Positions 52,441-60,824 of a DNA stretch of 64,000 nt are shown piece after piece. The notes under the pieces were generated by a model, which saw only the letters and a list, made by a program, of their open reading frames with translations, had not been told where the DNA came from and searched no databases. Within the stretch, counting starts at the first letter, position 1. Every line of letters starts with the position of its first letter. This stretch comes from an uncultured Bacteroidales bacterium (GTDB taxonomy: Bacteria > Bacteroidota > Bacteroidia > Bacteroidales > UBA932), in NCBI GenBank assembly GCA_900316955.1, contig ONEX01000008.1, positions 62,001 to 126,000 of the forward strand, in the 5' to 3' direction. A program made the position numbers and the translations under genes.

Positions 52441-55400
52441 CTATTTGAACGCGTTCTCGCTGAGGCCGGAGCCGGCGAGGCCGAGGTCGGCGAAGAAGGC
52501 GGGGACGGGACGCCCGAGGAGGGTGTCCACATACAGCTTGGCGATATACTGCGACAGCATGAAACCGTGGCCGCGCATGCCGACAAACAGGCCCGCGGCC
52601 GGGTCCACGATGTAGCGCGGCTCGGTGTAGTAGCCGCACCAGGTGGCCTGGAGGCTCATGCCCTTCAGCTGCGGGATCCATTCGGTGAAGACCTCGGTGG
52701 CGATTTCCAGGAAGGCCTGCGTATTGACCTTCAGGTTCTTGCCGGCCTCGGAGGCGTCGGAGGCGGGGGATGCGCAGCCGATGATCTGGCCGGTGGCGGC
52801 GAGCTGCTGGCCGTACACGGCGGAGAAGCCCTTGTAGTGGCGGCGGTCGATGAGCATGTCCAGCGAGTCTCCTTCACGTCCGATAAGCGGCAGCCGCTTG
52901 GTGATGAACGCCTGGTGGCGGACCGGGAAGAGGCCGGTGTCCAGGCCCAGCATCCGGGCGAACTGCTCCGCGCCGGCGCCGAGGGCGTTCACGAAGACGG
53001 CGGTCTTGAACTTCCGGTAGCGTCCGTCGGCCGTCCGCACCGTGACGAGATAGGTCTTCCCGTCCTTCGCCACATCGACGAGTTCCGTGTCCTCCATCAC
53101 CCGGCCGCCGAGGCCGGCGCCGATGAGGCGCACCGCGTCGATGGTCTTGCCGGGGCTGGCCTGCCAGCAGTCGTTGGAGATGAGGGCGTGGGAGTAGATG
53201 TCCAGGTTCGGATTGATGTACGGGGAAATCTCACGGGCGAAGTCTTTCCGGTCGATCATGTAGGCATCGGACCAGGCGCGGGAGGCGTCGAGGCTCTGGT
53301 AGGTGGCTTCGTCGTGGACGAAATTCACGTAGCGCGTCATCTTGAAGTCGATGTCGCACTGCTTCTGCAACTCTCTGAATATCTGCAGGTTGCCATTTGC
53401 GATTTCCGCGAGGGCGGGGACGGAGAAAGCCGGGCGGCCGCCGGCGATGCAGCGCCAGGAGCTGCCGTGGTCCTTGTTCACGAGGACCGGCTTCAGGCCG
53501 GCTTCCGCCAGGTAGCGGAACAGGGCCGTGCCGGCCATGCCGCCGCCGGCGACGAAGGCGCCCACCTCCTCGGCCGCCGCGTCGGAGAACTGCGGGGAAG
53601 TGACGAGGGTATGGGCCCCGGAGAGATTGCTCACGTTGCCGATCTCCACGAGGTTCGCCATCGGCCCGCGCGGGGTGAACTCGCCGGTCACCTCGATGCC
53701 GTACGCCCGGAGAATCTGCTTGGCGCGGGGAAGGCAGCGGGAACCGCGGCACGGGCCCATGCCCAGCCGGGTCACGTGCTTGAGCTCCTGCGCGGTGATG
53801 CGCTTGCGGCCCTTCAAGGCCTCTAGGATTTCCTGGAGGCTCACGTCCTCGCAGTGACAGACGTAGGTCTCGGCTCCGTCGGCATGGCAGGGGACCAGCT
53901 TCAGCGGCTCGGGATAGTTCTCCTTGAGGATGAACCCGCGGGCGTCGGTGATGGGACCGTCCAGGCGGATGGCCTTGACGACGGCGATGTTCGTCTTGTT
54001 GGGCTTGGGAATCACGCGCTCGATCTCGCCTTCGCCTACCTTCTTGCCGTTGTCATCGACCAGGAAGACTTCCCTGGCGCCCGCCGGCAGGTTGAATTCC
54101 AGCGGGAGGAAGAGCTGGCCGCGGTCCTGGCGGTAGCCGAAAATGGCCAGGCCCGGACACTGCGCCACGCATTCCATGCAGCCGATGCACTTGTCATAGT
54201 CGATGACCGGCGTGACGGAGGTGGAACTCTTGGTGATCGCGCCCTGCTTGCAGGAGAACGAGCAAGGGTTGCAGGCGAAGCCGTACAGGCAGTCCGCGAT
54301 GACGAAGCCCTTGGACACCCGTCTTTCGCCGGAGGGCATCGCGGGCTTGTCCAGCAGGCGGACGGGGCGCTGCTGGGAGTCGACATAGTCCTTGGAGATG
54401 GTCAGGTAGTTGCTGTAGTCGATCCGCTTTCCGAGGTCCATCATCACCTCGTAGGCGCACTGGCGGCCCCGGAGGACGGCGGAAGTGCCCTCGCCGATCC
54501 GGACGGCGTCGCCCACGCCGTAGCAGGCGCGGCCGAACACCTCGGCCCCCTTGCGCAGGAGCTGGTTGTCAGGCAGCAGGCCCGTGCAGATGTTGATGCA
54601 GTCGATCCCGTCGATGCGCACTTCCGTCCCCGGGATGGGCTGGAAGTTCTCGCATTTGGCGATGACGGCGCCTACGATGCCGGTGCGGTCCTCGTTCGGA
54701 ATGGCTTCCACGAGGGTGTAGGACGTGAGGATGGGGATGCCGAGCCGGCGGACGCGGTTCGCCTGGACGGGGAAGCCGCCCTCGGCGGGCATCGCCTCGA
54801 TGATGGCCTTGACCTTCGCCCCGGCCTGCACGGCCTGGTAGGAGGTGAGGTAGCCGATGTTGCCGGCGCCCACGGTGAGGATGTTCTTCCCGAGGAGGGT
54901 GAACTCCGTGTTCATCATCCGCTGCACGACGGCGGCGGTATAGACGCCCGGGAGGTCGTCATTCTTGAAGGCGGGCATGAAGGGGAGCGCGCCGGCGGCC
55001 ACCACGAGCTGGTCCGCATCGACATAGAAGATTTCCTGCGTGGCTACATTCTTGACGGCGAGGCGCTTGCCTTCCAGGATATCCCACACGACGCTGTCCA
55101 GCAGGATTCCTTCGTGCTGGCCGGTCCCGGTCCCTGAGCTTGTCGAAGGGGTCGAAGGGCCGGCGAGGGTCTCGGCGATGTCGAAGCCGCGCATGCCGCC
55201 GAACTTCTTCCGCTTCTCGAAAAAGAAGAACTGGTGCGTCTGCATCCGGAACTGGCCGCCGATGGAACTGTTGTTGTCGATCACGAGACAGTCCACCCCG
55301 GCCGCCCGGAGTTCCTCGCGGACGGCGAGGCCGGCCGGGCCTGCGCCGATGATGGCGACGGTGGTCTTGTACACCTTCTTGGGCGCATCCTCCGATACGG

Positions 55401-55707
55401 CCCGGACCTCGGCAAAGCTCTCGGTCCCGGCGCGGTGGACTTCCTTCACGCCGTCCACCTTCGTGATGCAGATGCGGCGGATGTGGCCGTCCACGACCAT
55501 CTCGCAGGCGCCGCACTTGCCGATCCCGCACTCCATCGTGCGGTTGCGGTCCTTCAGGCTGTGGTGATGGACGGGAAAGCCCGCCTGGTGCAGGGCGGCG
55601 GCGATGGTCTGGCCTTTCTGGCCGGTGACGGGATGTCCTTCGAAGATAAACGAATGCAGGTCCTCCTGCGGAACGCTGAGGATGGGATGCTCCGTGATTC
55701 TGTACAT
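52441..55707 (-). CDS. Fused HcnABC-like FAD/iron-sulfur oxidoreductase (amino/imino acid dehydrogenase type)
   Basis: A 1088-residue cytoplasmic protein joining modules usually on separate subunits. Residues about 15-105: [2Fe-2S] Fer2_4 domain (Cys60, 65, 68, 80; CGIGKCGAC). About 114-470: FAD/NAD-binding oxidoreductase like HcnB (VAIIGAGPAGLA, ILTVGAGNIGYLT). About 485-560: ferredoxin-like segment with CNPCSFSC and CIGCMECVAQCPG. About 635-700: BFD-like [2Fe-2S] domain (CHCEDVSLQEIL, GPCRGSRC). About 740-1088: DAO-type FAD domain like HcnC (FVAGGGMAGTALF, WCGYYTEPRYIVDPAAGLFVGM). The order A-B-ferredoxin-BFD-C matches multi-subunit proline, hydroxyproline, opine and cyanide-forming glycine dehydrogenases. 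Substrate is unknown. Confidence 0.85.
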   Translation of the reverse strand: MYRITEHPILSVPQEDLHSFIFEGHPVTGQKGQTIAAALHQAGFPVHHHSLKDRNRTMECGIGKCGACEMVVDGHIRRICITKVDGVKEVHRAGTESFAEVRAVSEDAPKKVYKTTVAIIGAGPAGLAVREELRAAGVDCLVIDNNSSIGGQFRMQTHQFFFFEKRKKFGGMRGFDIAETLAGPSTPSTSSGTGTGQHEGILLDSVVWDILEGKRLAVKNVATQEIFYVDADQLVVAAGALPFMPAFKNDDLPGVYTAAVVQRMMNTEFTLLGKNILTVGAGNIGYLTSYQAVQAGAKVKAIIEAMPAEGGFPVQANRVRRLGIPILTSYTLVEAIPNEDRTGIVGAVIAKCENFQPIPGTEVRIDGIDCINICTGLLPDNQLLRKGAEVFGRACYGVGDAVRIGEGTSAVLRGRQCAYEVMMDLGKRIDYSNYLTISKDYVDSQQRPVRLLDKPAMPSGERRVSKGFVIADCLYGFACNPCSFSCKQGAITKSSTSVTPVIDYDKCIGCMECVAQCPGLAIFGYRQDRGQLFLPLEFNLPAGAREVFLVDDNGKKVGEGEIERVIPKPNKTNIAVVKAIRLDGPITDARGFILKENYPEPLKLVPCHADGAETYVCHCEDVSLQEILEALKGRKRITAQELKHVTRLGMGPCRGSRCLPRAKQILRAYGIEVTGEFTPRGPMANLVEIGNVSNLSGAHTLVTSPQFSDAAAEEVGAFVAGGGMAGTALFRYLAEAGLKPVLVNKDHGSSWRCIAGGRPAFSVPALAEIANGNLQIFRELQKQCDIDFKMTRYVNFVHDEATYQSLDASRAWSDAYMIDRKDFAREISPYINPNLDIYSHALISNDCWQASPGKTIDAVRLIGAGLGGRVMEDTELVDVAKDGKTYLVTVRTADGRYRKFKTAVFVNALGAGAEQFARMLGLDTGLFPVRHQAFITKRLPLIGREGDSLDMLIDRRHYKGFSAVYGQQLAATGQIIGCASPASDASEAGKNLKVNTQAFLEIATEVFTEWIPQLKGMSLQATWCGYYTEPRYIVDPAAGLFVGMRGHGFMLSQYIAKLYVDTLLGRPVPAFFADLGLAGSGLSENAFK
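55132..55150. repeat. REP-like core, reverse complement of the GH2 copy, inside the oxidoreductase gene
   Basis: CCCTGAGCTTGTCGAAGGG, exactly complementary to 43199-43217, followed directly by a second partial GTCGAAGGG. On the minus strand it encodes the low-complexity insertion TPSTSSGTGTG within the first FAD domain. Confidence 0.65.
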
Positions 55708-55738
55708 GTCGATGTGGTTAGTTCAGTGTTTGGGCTAT

Positions 55739-55746
55739 CAAAGATA
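55739..55746 (-). promoter_or_regulatory. -7 element for the fused oxidoreductase gene
   Basis: TATCTTTG on the minus strand, 31 bp upstream of the ATG at 55707. No convincing -33 box is seen. Confidence 0.5.
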
Positions 55747-55823
55747 ACAAATCCGAACGAAAAACCTTGAAAAACCGACGATTTTTTACTGCCGGGGCCT
55801 TTCTCCCTTGGGACGGTCATTGC

Positions 55824-55852
55824 TTGTGAATAGAAGAGAATTGCTATCTTTG
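55824..55852 (+). promoter_or_regulatory. Promoter of the small peptide/LRR operon
   Basis: TTG (55824-55826), an 18-base spacer and a perfect -7 TATCTTTG (55845-55852). The first ATG, of the 48-residue peptide, is 31 bp downstream. Confidence 0.6.
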
Positions 55853-55883
55853 TATGGAACTTAATCTGTAATTGTTTGGCTTT

Positions 55884-56030
55884 ATGTGCTATTCTGATGA
55901 CAAGGCGTCTTCACGCAGCAAGTACGACGCTCCGCTGGCGAGAACGATTGCTCTCCGGTATGATGCGTCATTCCTCCTTTCCGGCGGGAACAATGACAAC
56001 GAATTGATCGATGAAGAGGATCTGTTTTAA
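55884..56030 (+). CDS. Small Bacteroidales peptide (48 aa) preceding an LRR lipoprotein
   Basis: A 48-residue open frame starting MCYSDDKASSRSKYDAPLA and ending NELIDEEDLF. The pattern KYxAPxxxxxxLxxxxxxLLSG, with an acidic, aromatic-ended tail, matches the small unannotated Bacteroidales peptides that often sit just upstream of fimbrillin-like or LRR lipoproteins. It has no signal peptide. Promoter spacing and a 12-bp gap to the next gene support translation. Function unknown. Confidence 0.65.
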   Translation: MCYSDDKASSRSKYDAPLARTIALRYDASFLLSGGNNDNELIDEEDLF

Positions 56031-56042
56031 AGGACTTGCGCT

Positions 56043-57816
56043 ATGAAAACAAGAATGCTTGCCTGCCTGGCGCTGGCCCTTGTCCTCGGAGCCTGCCAGA
56101 AAGAATCGAAGAAGAATGCGACGCTTCCGGAAGAAAGCGCCGGCCTGCCCGAAATCCTCGCCGAGGTCGAATCCGGCCAGGAATCCCGTTCCACGGTCGC
56201 GTTCGACGAGCACAGGGTCGGCACCATCCTGTGGACGCCGTACGACGAGATCAACGTGTTTTTCGGGTCGGAAGGCTTCCGCTATGTCTCCCAGAATTCG
56301 CAGAATGCCGCGAACGCCGTTTTCCGCTCGACCGACGAAGGCGCCGAGATGGCAGAAGGCGAAGCGGACAATATCTGGGGCCTGTATCCATACGACAGGG
56401 ATGCCGTCTGTGACGGCGCTTCCGTCACGACGACCCTTCCCGGAGCGCAGCGCGGCGTGCCGGAAACGTTCGATGACGACCTGTTCATCACCCTGGCCCA
56501 TTCCACCACGAACACCCTGAAATTCTTCAACGTCTGCGGCGGCGTCCGGTTCAGCCTGACCCGCAGCGACATCGCCTCCGTCACCTTCAAGGGCAACAAC
56601 GGGGAAGACATCGCCGGCGACATCTCTCTCACCTTCGTGGACGGCGCCCCGAAGGCGACCGTCGTGAACGGCCTCCAGGAGATCACCCTGACCCCGAGAT
56701 ACGGCAGAACCTTCGAGAAGGATGTCAACTATTGCATCGTCGTCCTCCCGGTCACCCTTTCCGGGGGCTTCACCATCACCTTCACGACGGAGAACGGCAC
56801 CGTGGCCGAATTCGAATACACGGACAAGCCCATCACCATCAAGCGTTCCACCTTCGGCCGGAAGGCGGACTTCGACTCCTATTCCACCTTCGTCGGCTTC
56901 AAGACCCTCCACTATACCACCTCGGACGGTCAGCTGCTCAACTTGCCCTATCCCGACAGCTTCGGCGCCGCCATCGAATCCCATACCTATGAAAACGGCG
57001 TGGGCACGATTACCTTCGAGGCGCCTGTGAACGCAATCGGTGACAACGCTTTTTCCGGTTGCAATACGCTGACTTCCATCGACTTGCCTGAGGGATTGAC
57101 GAGCATCGGGGAATCCGCATTCTACTATTGCACCGGCCTTACCTCCCTCACCATTCCGAGCACGGTGACGAGCCTCGGCTACCGTGCTTTCTACTACTGC
57201 ACGGGCCTGACATCGATGTACATTCCTGACAGCGTGACGAGTTTTGGCGGCAATTTGTTCCAGGGGACGAACGTCACCTCCGTGTCTTTGGGCCCTGTCG
57301 TGGAAACGCAGACGATGAATTCGCCCCTGAATGGTTGCCAGAACCTTTCGTGGCCACGCTTGCCAGGAACGCATTTTCCGGCTGTTACTATATGACGTCG
57401 ATCACCCTGCCGGAGAGTTTGACGGGCATCGGCGAGTACGCGTTCAATGGTTGTTCCGGCCTGACGTCTTTAACCATCCCTGCCGGCGTGACGAGCATCG
57501 GCCAATCTGCATTCTCCAGTTGCACGGGCCTCACCTCGATAGATGTTCCCGGCAGTGTGACGAGCCTTGCAAACGCGGTGTTCTCAACTCCCTCACCATT
57601 CCGAGCACGGTGACGAGTCTCGGCTATCGCGCCTTCCAATATTGCACAGGCCTGACCGAATTCAAGTGTCTGCCGGTCACGCCTCCGAGCGCCGCGTCAG
57701 GGCTGTTCTATCAGGCGAGCGAATGCCCGATCTACGTGCCGGCGACCAGTGTGGAGGCTTATCAGATGGCGGATAATTGGAAGGCCTACGCCGCCCGGAT
57801 CCAGGCGATGCTGTAG
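56043..57816 (+). pseudogene. BspA-type leucine-rich-repeat lipoprotein, broken by two frame shifts
   Basis: The gene starts as a lipoprotein (MKTRMLACLALALVLGAC) with a fimbrillin-like N-terminal region (about 40-290). BspA-type LRR_5 repeats of 23 residues follow (NAFSGCNTLTSIDLPEGLTSIG, SAFYYCTGLTSLTIPSTVTSLG, here each over-length motif being two adjoining strands). Frame 1 ends at 57395, but the repeats continue in a second frame from about 57345 (AFSGCYYMTSITLPESLTGI) to about 57585, then in a third (SLTIPSTVTSLGYRAF) to the stop at 57816, with a normal C-terminal cap (YVPATSVEAYQMADNWKAY). Against the 69-base repeat about 22 bases are missing at the first junction and about 16 at the second. 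A degraded gene or an assembly fault in repeats are both possible. Confidence 0.75.
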
Positions 57817-57818
57817 CG

Positions 57819-58469
57819 TTACGCGAACACTTCGCGCAGGACGGCGAGCGACCGGACGTTGATGCTGGATTCCGTGTGGTATTCCAGATAGCGGAGGAGG
57901 TCTTCGCACAGGGCGTTGCGCTCTTCGCCCCGGAGGGGGAGGAGCATCGACTCGGAGAAGGTCGATGTCAGGAAGGGCTTGAGCTGCGCGAGGTGCTTTT
58001 CCGCGAAGGGAGCGATGTCCTCGAAGGTGGGGCTGAAGCCCAGGGCGCCGGCGAATTCCAGCAGGAACCGGATGTGGAAGTTGGAGAAATCGCTGTCCAG
58101 GCTGTCCAGCGTGAGGATGCTGCGGACGCACCAGGGGTACAGGCCGTCCTCCGCCTGCCCGTCCTTGACGGCGCGCAGGAGCACCTCCGACAGGAACAGG
58201 CTCATCGTATTCTTGTACAGGTTGTTCCGGATGCCGTTCAGCGGGTCTTTCGCCGTGAGGTTCCGGGCCGACCACAAGGTCGATTTCGGATTCGGGACGA
58301 TGTCCATCTCCAGGATGTTCAGGGGCAGGAGCAGGGCCATCCCCGCTTTCCGGCCCACGCGGACGAGGAATCCGCGCCGCCCGTACGCTTCCGAAAGCGT
58401 ATGCACGACGACCGAATTCTCACCGAACTTCGTGTAGCCCAGGACGATCGCCTCGATGTTCTCCGTCAT
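57819..58469 (-). CDS. recO: DNA repair protein RecO
   Basis: A 216-residue cytoplasmic protein. The N-terminal OB domain (EAIVLGYTKFGENSVVVHTLSEAYGR, in two adjoining strands) is followed by the helical C-terminal domain (SLFLSEVLLRAVKDG, FHIRFLLEFAGALGFSP). It lacks the four-Cys zinc finger of some RecO proteins, as is usual for the short Bacteroidota form. RecO loads RecA onto SSB-coated DNA together with RecR. The start overlaps the rdgB stop by four bases; the 3' end is 2 bp from the LRR gene stop. Confidence 0.85.
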   Translation of the reverse strand: MTENIEAIVLGYTKFGENSVVVHTLSEAYGRRGFLVRVGRKAGMALLLPLNILEMDIVPNPKSTLWSARNLTAKDPLNGIRNNLYKNTMSLFLSEVLLRAVKDGQAEDGLYPWCVRSILTLDSLDSDFSNFHIRFLLEFAGALGFSPTFEDIAPFAEKHLAQLKPFLTSTFSESMLLPLRGEERNALCEDLLRYLEYHTESSINVRSLAVLREVFA

Positions 58470-59089
58470 CGGCTCTTCAGGTAGTCCGCCATGGCCCTGA
58501 GGGCCTTGCCGCGGTGGGAAATGGCGTTTTTCTGCTCTTCCGTAATTTCGGCGGCGGTGACGTCGTAACCGTCCGGGATGAAGACGGGATCGTAGCCGAA
58601 CCCGCCCTTGCCGGCCTTGGTGTAGGCGATCTTTCCTTCCATGATGCCGTCGAAGAAATGCTTCTCTCCGCCGATGATGAGGGTGACGGAGGTGCGGAAG
58701 CGGGCCCGGCGGGTGGCGTGGGGGGTATTGAATCCGTACTCGCGGGCGACGGAGGCCTCGCGCTCGCGGCAGGCCATTTCCCGCAGGAGCCGGGCGATGT
58801 TGTCGGCCGGGTTCTTCTGCGGGCCGCCGTAGCGGGCGGTGTGGACGCCGGGCGCCCCGGCCAGGATCTCGACTTCCAGGCCGGTGTCGTCGGCGAAGCA
58901 GTCCAGGCCGGTCTTTTCGTAGATGTATTGGGCTTTCTGCAGGGAATTGGCCCTGAGGGTCTCGCCCGTTTCAGGTATATCTTCCGGAATGCCGGCTTCA
59001 GCGGGGGTGACGAGCTCGAAGCCCTCGCCCAGGATCTCGCTGGCCTCGCGCAGCTTGCCGGGATTGCCGGTGGCAAAAACAATCTTCAT
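58466..59089 (-). CDS. rdgB: RdgB/HAM1 non-canonical purine NTP pyrophosphatase
   Basis: A 207-residue ITPase-family protein with the N-terminal substrate motif MKIVFATGNPGKLREAS, FADDTGLEVEILAGAPGVHT and the C-terminal GKGGFGYDPVFIPDGYD, plus ISHRGKAL. It hydrolyses dITP, ITP and XTP to the monophosphates. The start at 59089 was chosen because the family motif begins there; an ATG four codons upstream is unlikely. A -7 element lies 22 bp upstream on the minus strand. It forms an operon with recO, a genome-maintenance pairing. Confidence 0.92.
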   Translation of the reverse strand: MKIVFATGNPGKLREASEILGEGFELVTPAEAGIPEDIPETGETLRANSLQKAQYIYEKTGLDCFADDTGLEVEILAGAPGVHTARYGGPQKNPADNIARLLREMACREREASVAREYGFNTPHATRRARFRTSVTLIIGGEKHFFDGIMEGKIAYTKAGKGGFGYDPVFIPDGYDVTAAEITEEQKNAISHRGKALRAMADYLKSR

Positions 59090-59110
59090 AAACAGTTGCA
59101 ATTAACGCCG

Positions 59111-59118
59111 CAAAGATA
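59111..59118 (-). promoter_or_regulatory. -7 element of the rdgB-recO operon
   Basis: TATCTTTG on the minus strand, 21 bp upstream of the rdgB ATG; no clear -33 box. Confidence 0.5.
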
Positions 59119-59131
59119 CTCCATTTTTTCG

Positions 59132-59139
59132 TAACTTTG
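59132..59139 (+). promoter_or_regulatory. -7 element of the S41 protease gene
   Basis: TAACTTTG, 49 bp upstream of the ATG at 59189 and divergent from the rdgB element 13 bp away. Confidence 0.5.
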
Positions 59140-59188
59140 TCCCGCTGGCACGCCGTTTGTGCGATGGCGTCCCTGGAACTGATTGCAT

Positions 59189-60823
59189 ATGAAGATTACG
59201 AGATATTTCCTTGCGGCCCTCGCCGCCCTCACCGTTTCCGTCACCGCATCGGCCCAGTCCAAGAGTTTCTCCCTGGGCAAGTGGGTCGAGCTCCACAACG
59301 CCATCCTCAAGGAACTGAACCGCTCCTATGTCGACTCCCTGGAAGTCGGCCGCATCGAGCGGGAGGGGGTGGACGCGATGCTGGAAGCCCTGGATCCCTA
59401 TACCGTGTATGTCCCTGAGGAAGAGCAGGAAGACTTCCAGATGATGCTGTCCAACACCTACGGCGGCATCGGCGCGGTCATCTATAAGCCCGACGTGAAC
59501 GGCAACGTGCAGATCAACGAGCCCTATGCCGGCTCCCCGGCCGCCAAGGCCGGCCTCCGCTGCGGCGACGAGATCGAGACCATCGACGGGGAAACCACCC
59601 ACGGTCTCACGAGCCAGCAGAGCTCCGACAAGATGCGCGGCAAGCCCGGCACGACGGTCGTCTTCCGCGTGAAGAAACTGCGCGGCGGCCCCACCTGGCA
59701 GGCCGGCGAGGTCATCGAAGTCCCCGTCACGCGCGAGCGCATCGCGCTTCCTTCCATCGAATATGTGGACATGCTCAACGACCGCGACGGCTATATCATG
59801 ATGACCAAGTTCACCGAAGGTGTGGGCCAGGGCATCCGGGATGCGTACAACACCCTGAAAAGCAAGGGAATGAAACGGCTCGTCCTGGACCTCCGCAGCA
59901 ATGGCGGCGGCCTGATGCACGAGGCGGTGAACATCGTCTCCCTGTTCGTCCCGAAGGGCTCCGTCGTCGTGTCCTCCAAGGGCCGCGCCGCCGGCTCCGG
60001 CCAGGTTTACAAGACCACGACCGACCCCATCGACCTGGAAATCCCCATCGTGGTGCTGGTCGATTCCGGTTCCGCATCGGCCTCCGAGATCGTGTCCGGC
60101 GCCCTGCAGGACCTGGACCGCGCCACCATCATCGGCACCCGCACGTACGGGAAGGGCCTGGTGCAGAGCATCCGTCCGCTGCCGTATGACGGCCAGCTGA
60201 AAGTGACCACCGCCAAGTACTACACGCCCTCCGGCCGCTGCGTGCAGGCCATCGACTACAGCCACCGCAACGAGGACGGCAGCGTGGGCCACATTCCCGA
60301 TTCCCTCACGCACGAATTCAAGACCCTCCACGGCCGCACGGTCCGGGACGGCGGCGGCATCACCCCCGACTTCGAAGTCAAGGGGCACAAGTACTCCCGC
60401 CTGACCTATTCCCTGGTACTGAACGGCATCGTGGACCAGTACGCCATGAAGTATGTCCGGGAGCACGAGGCGCTTCCCTCGGTGGATGATTTCCATTTCG
60501 ACGCCTTCGACGACTTCGTCGCCTTCGCGAAGGACAAGGAGTTCGACTACCGTTCCTCCGCCCGCGCCCTGTTCGACGAGATGAAGAAAACGCTCGCCGA
60601 GGATGGCCTCAGCGAGGCGATGTCCGGTGAACTGGCCGCGATGGAGAAGTCCCTGGACATGGACAAGGAAACCTTCCTGCGGCTGAAGAAGGACGAGATC
60701 ATCCCCTTCATCGAGGAGGAGATCGCCGTCCGCTACTGGTTCCAGGAGGCCGGCATCAAGGTCCGCCTCCGCACCGACGACCAGCTGAAGGAGGCGCTCA
60801 CGAAGCCGGCGATCAGCTGGTAA
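59189..60823 (+). CDS. S41-family C-terminal processing peptidase
   Basis: A 544-residue exported protease (signal MKITRYFLAALAALTVSVTASA). The N-terminal helical part ends near TVYVPEEEQEDF, a PDZ domain spans about 88-175 (GIGAVIYKP, GSPAAKAGLRCGDEIETIDG), and the protease core carries LDLRSNGGGLMHEAV, DSGSASASEIVSGALQD with Ser297, and RTYGKGLVQ with Lys322. The 25-residue Ser-Lys spacing is that of the CtpA/Prc dyad. A C-terminal extension follows (about 400-544). Such enzymes trim or degrade periplasmic proteins. A TTG two codons upstream is a weaker start. It is monocistronic and converges on the regulator gene with a 1-bp gap. Confidence 0.92.
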   Translation: MKITRYFLAALAALTVSVTASAQSKSFSLGKWVELHNAILKELNRSYVDSLEVGRIEREGVDAMLEALDPYTVYVPEEEQEDFQMMLSNTYGGIGAVIYKPDVNGNVQINEPYAGSPAAKAGLRCGDEIETIDGETTHGLTSQQSSDKMRGKPGTTVVFRVKKLRGGPTWQAGEVIEVPVTRERIALPSIEYVDMLNDRDGYIMMTKFTEGVGQGIRDAYNTLKSKGMKRLVLDLRSNGGGLMHEAVNIVSLFVPKGSVVVSSKGRAAGSGQVYKTTTDPIDLEIPIVVLVDSGSASASEIVSGALQDLDRATIIGTRTYGKGLVQSIRPLPYDGQLKVTTAKYYTPSGRCVQAIDYSHRNEDGSVGHIPDSLTHEFKTLHGRTVRDGGGITPDFEVKGHKYSRLTYSLVLNGIVDQYAMKYVREHEALPSVDDFHFDAFDDFVAFAKDKEFDYRSSARALFDEMKKTLAEDGLSEAMSGELAAMEKSLDMDKETFLRLKKDEIIPFIEEEIAVRYWFQEAGIKVRLRTDDQLKEALTKPAISW

Positions 60824-60824
60824 G

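Noticed and set aside
57331-57816. Separate small genes at the 3' end of the LRR region
   Set aside because: They continue the same 23-residue repeats and C-terminal cap in shifted frames, so they are fragments of one gene.
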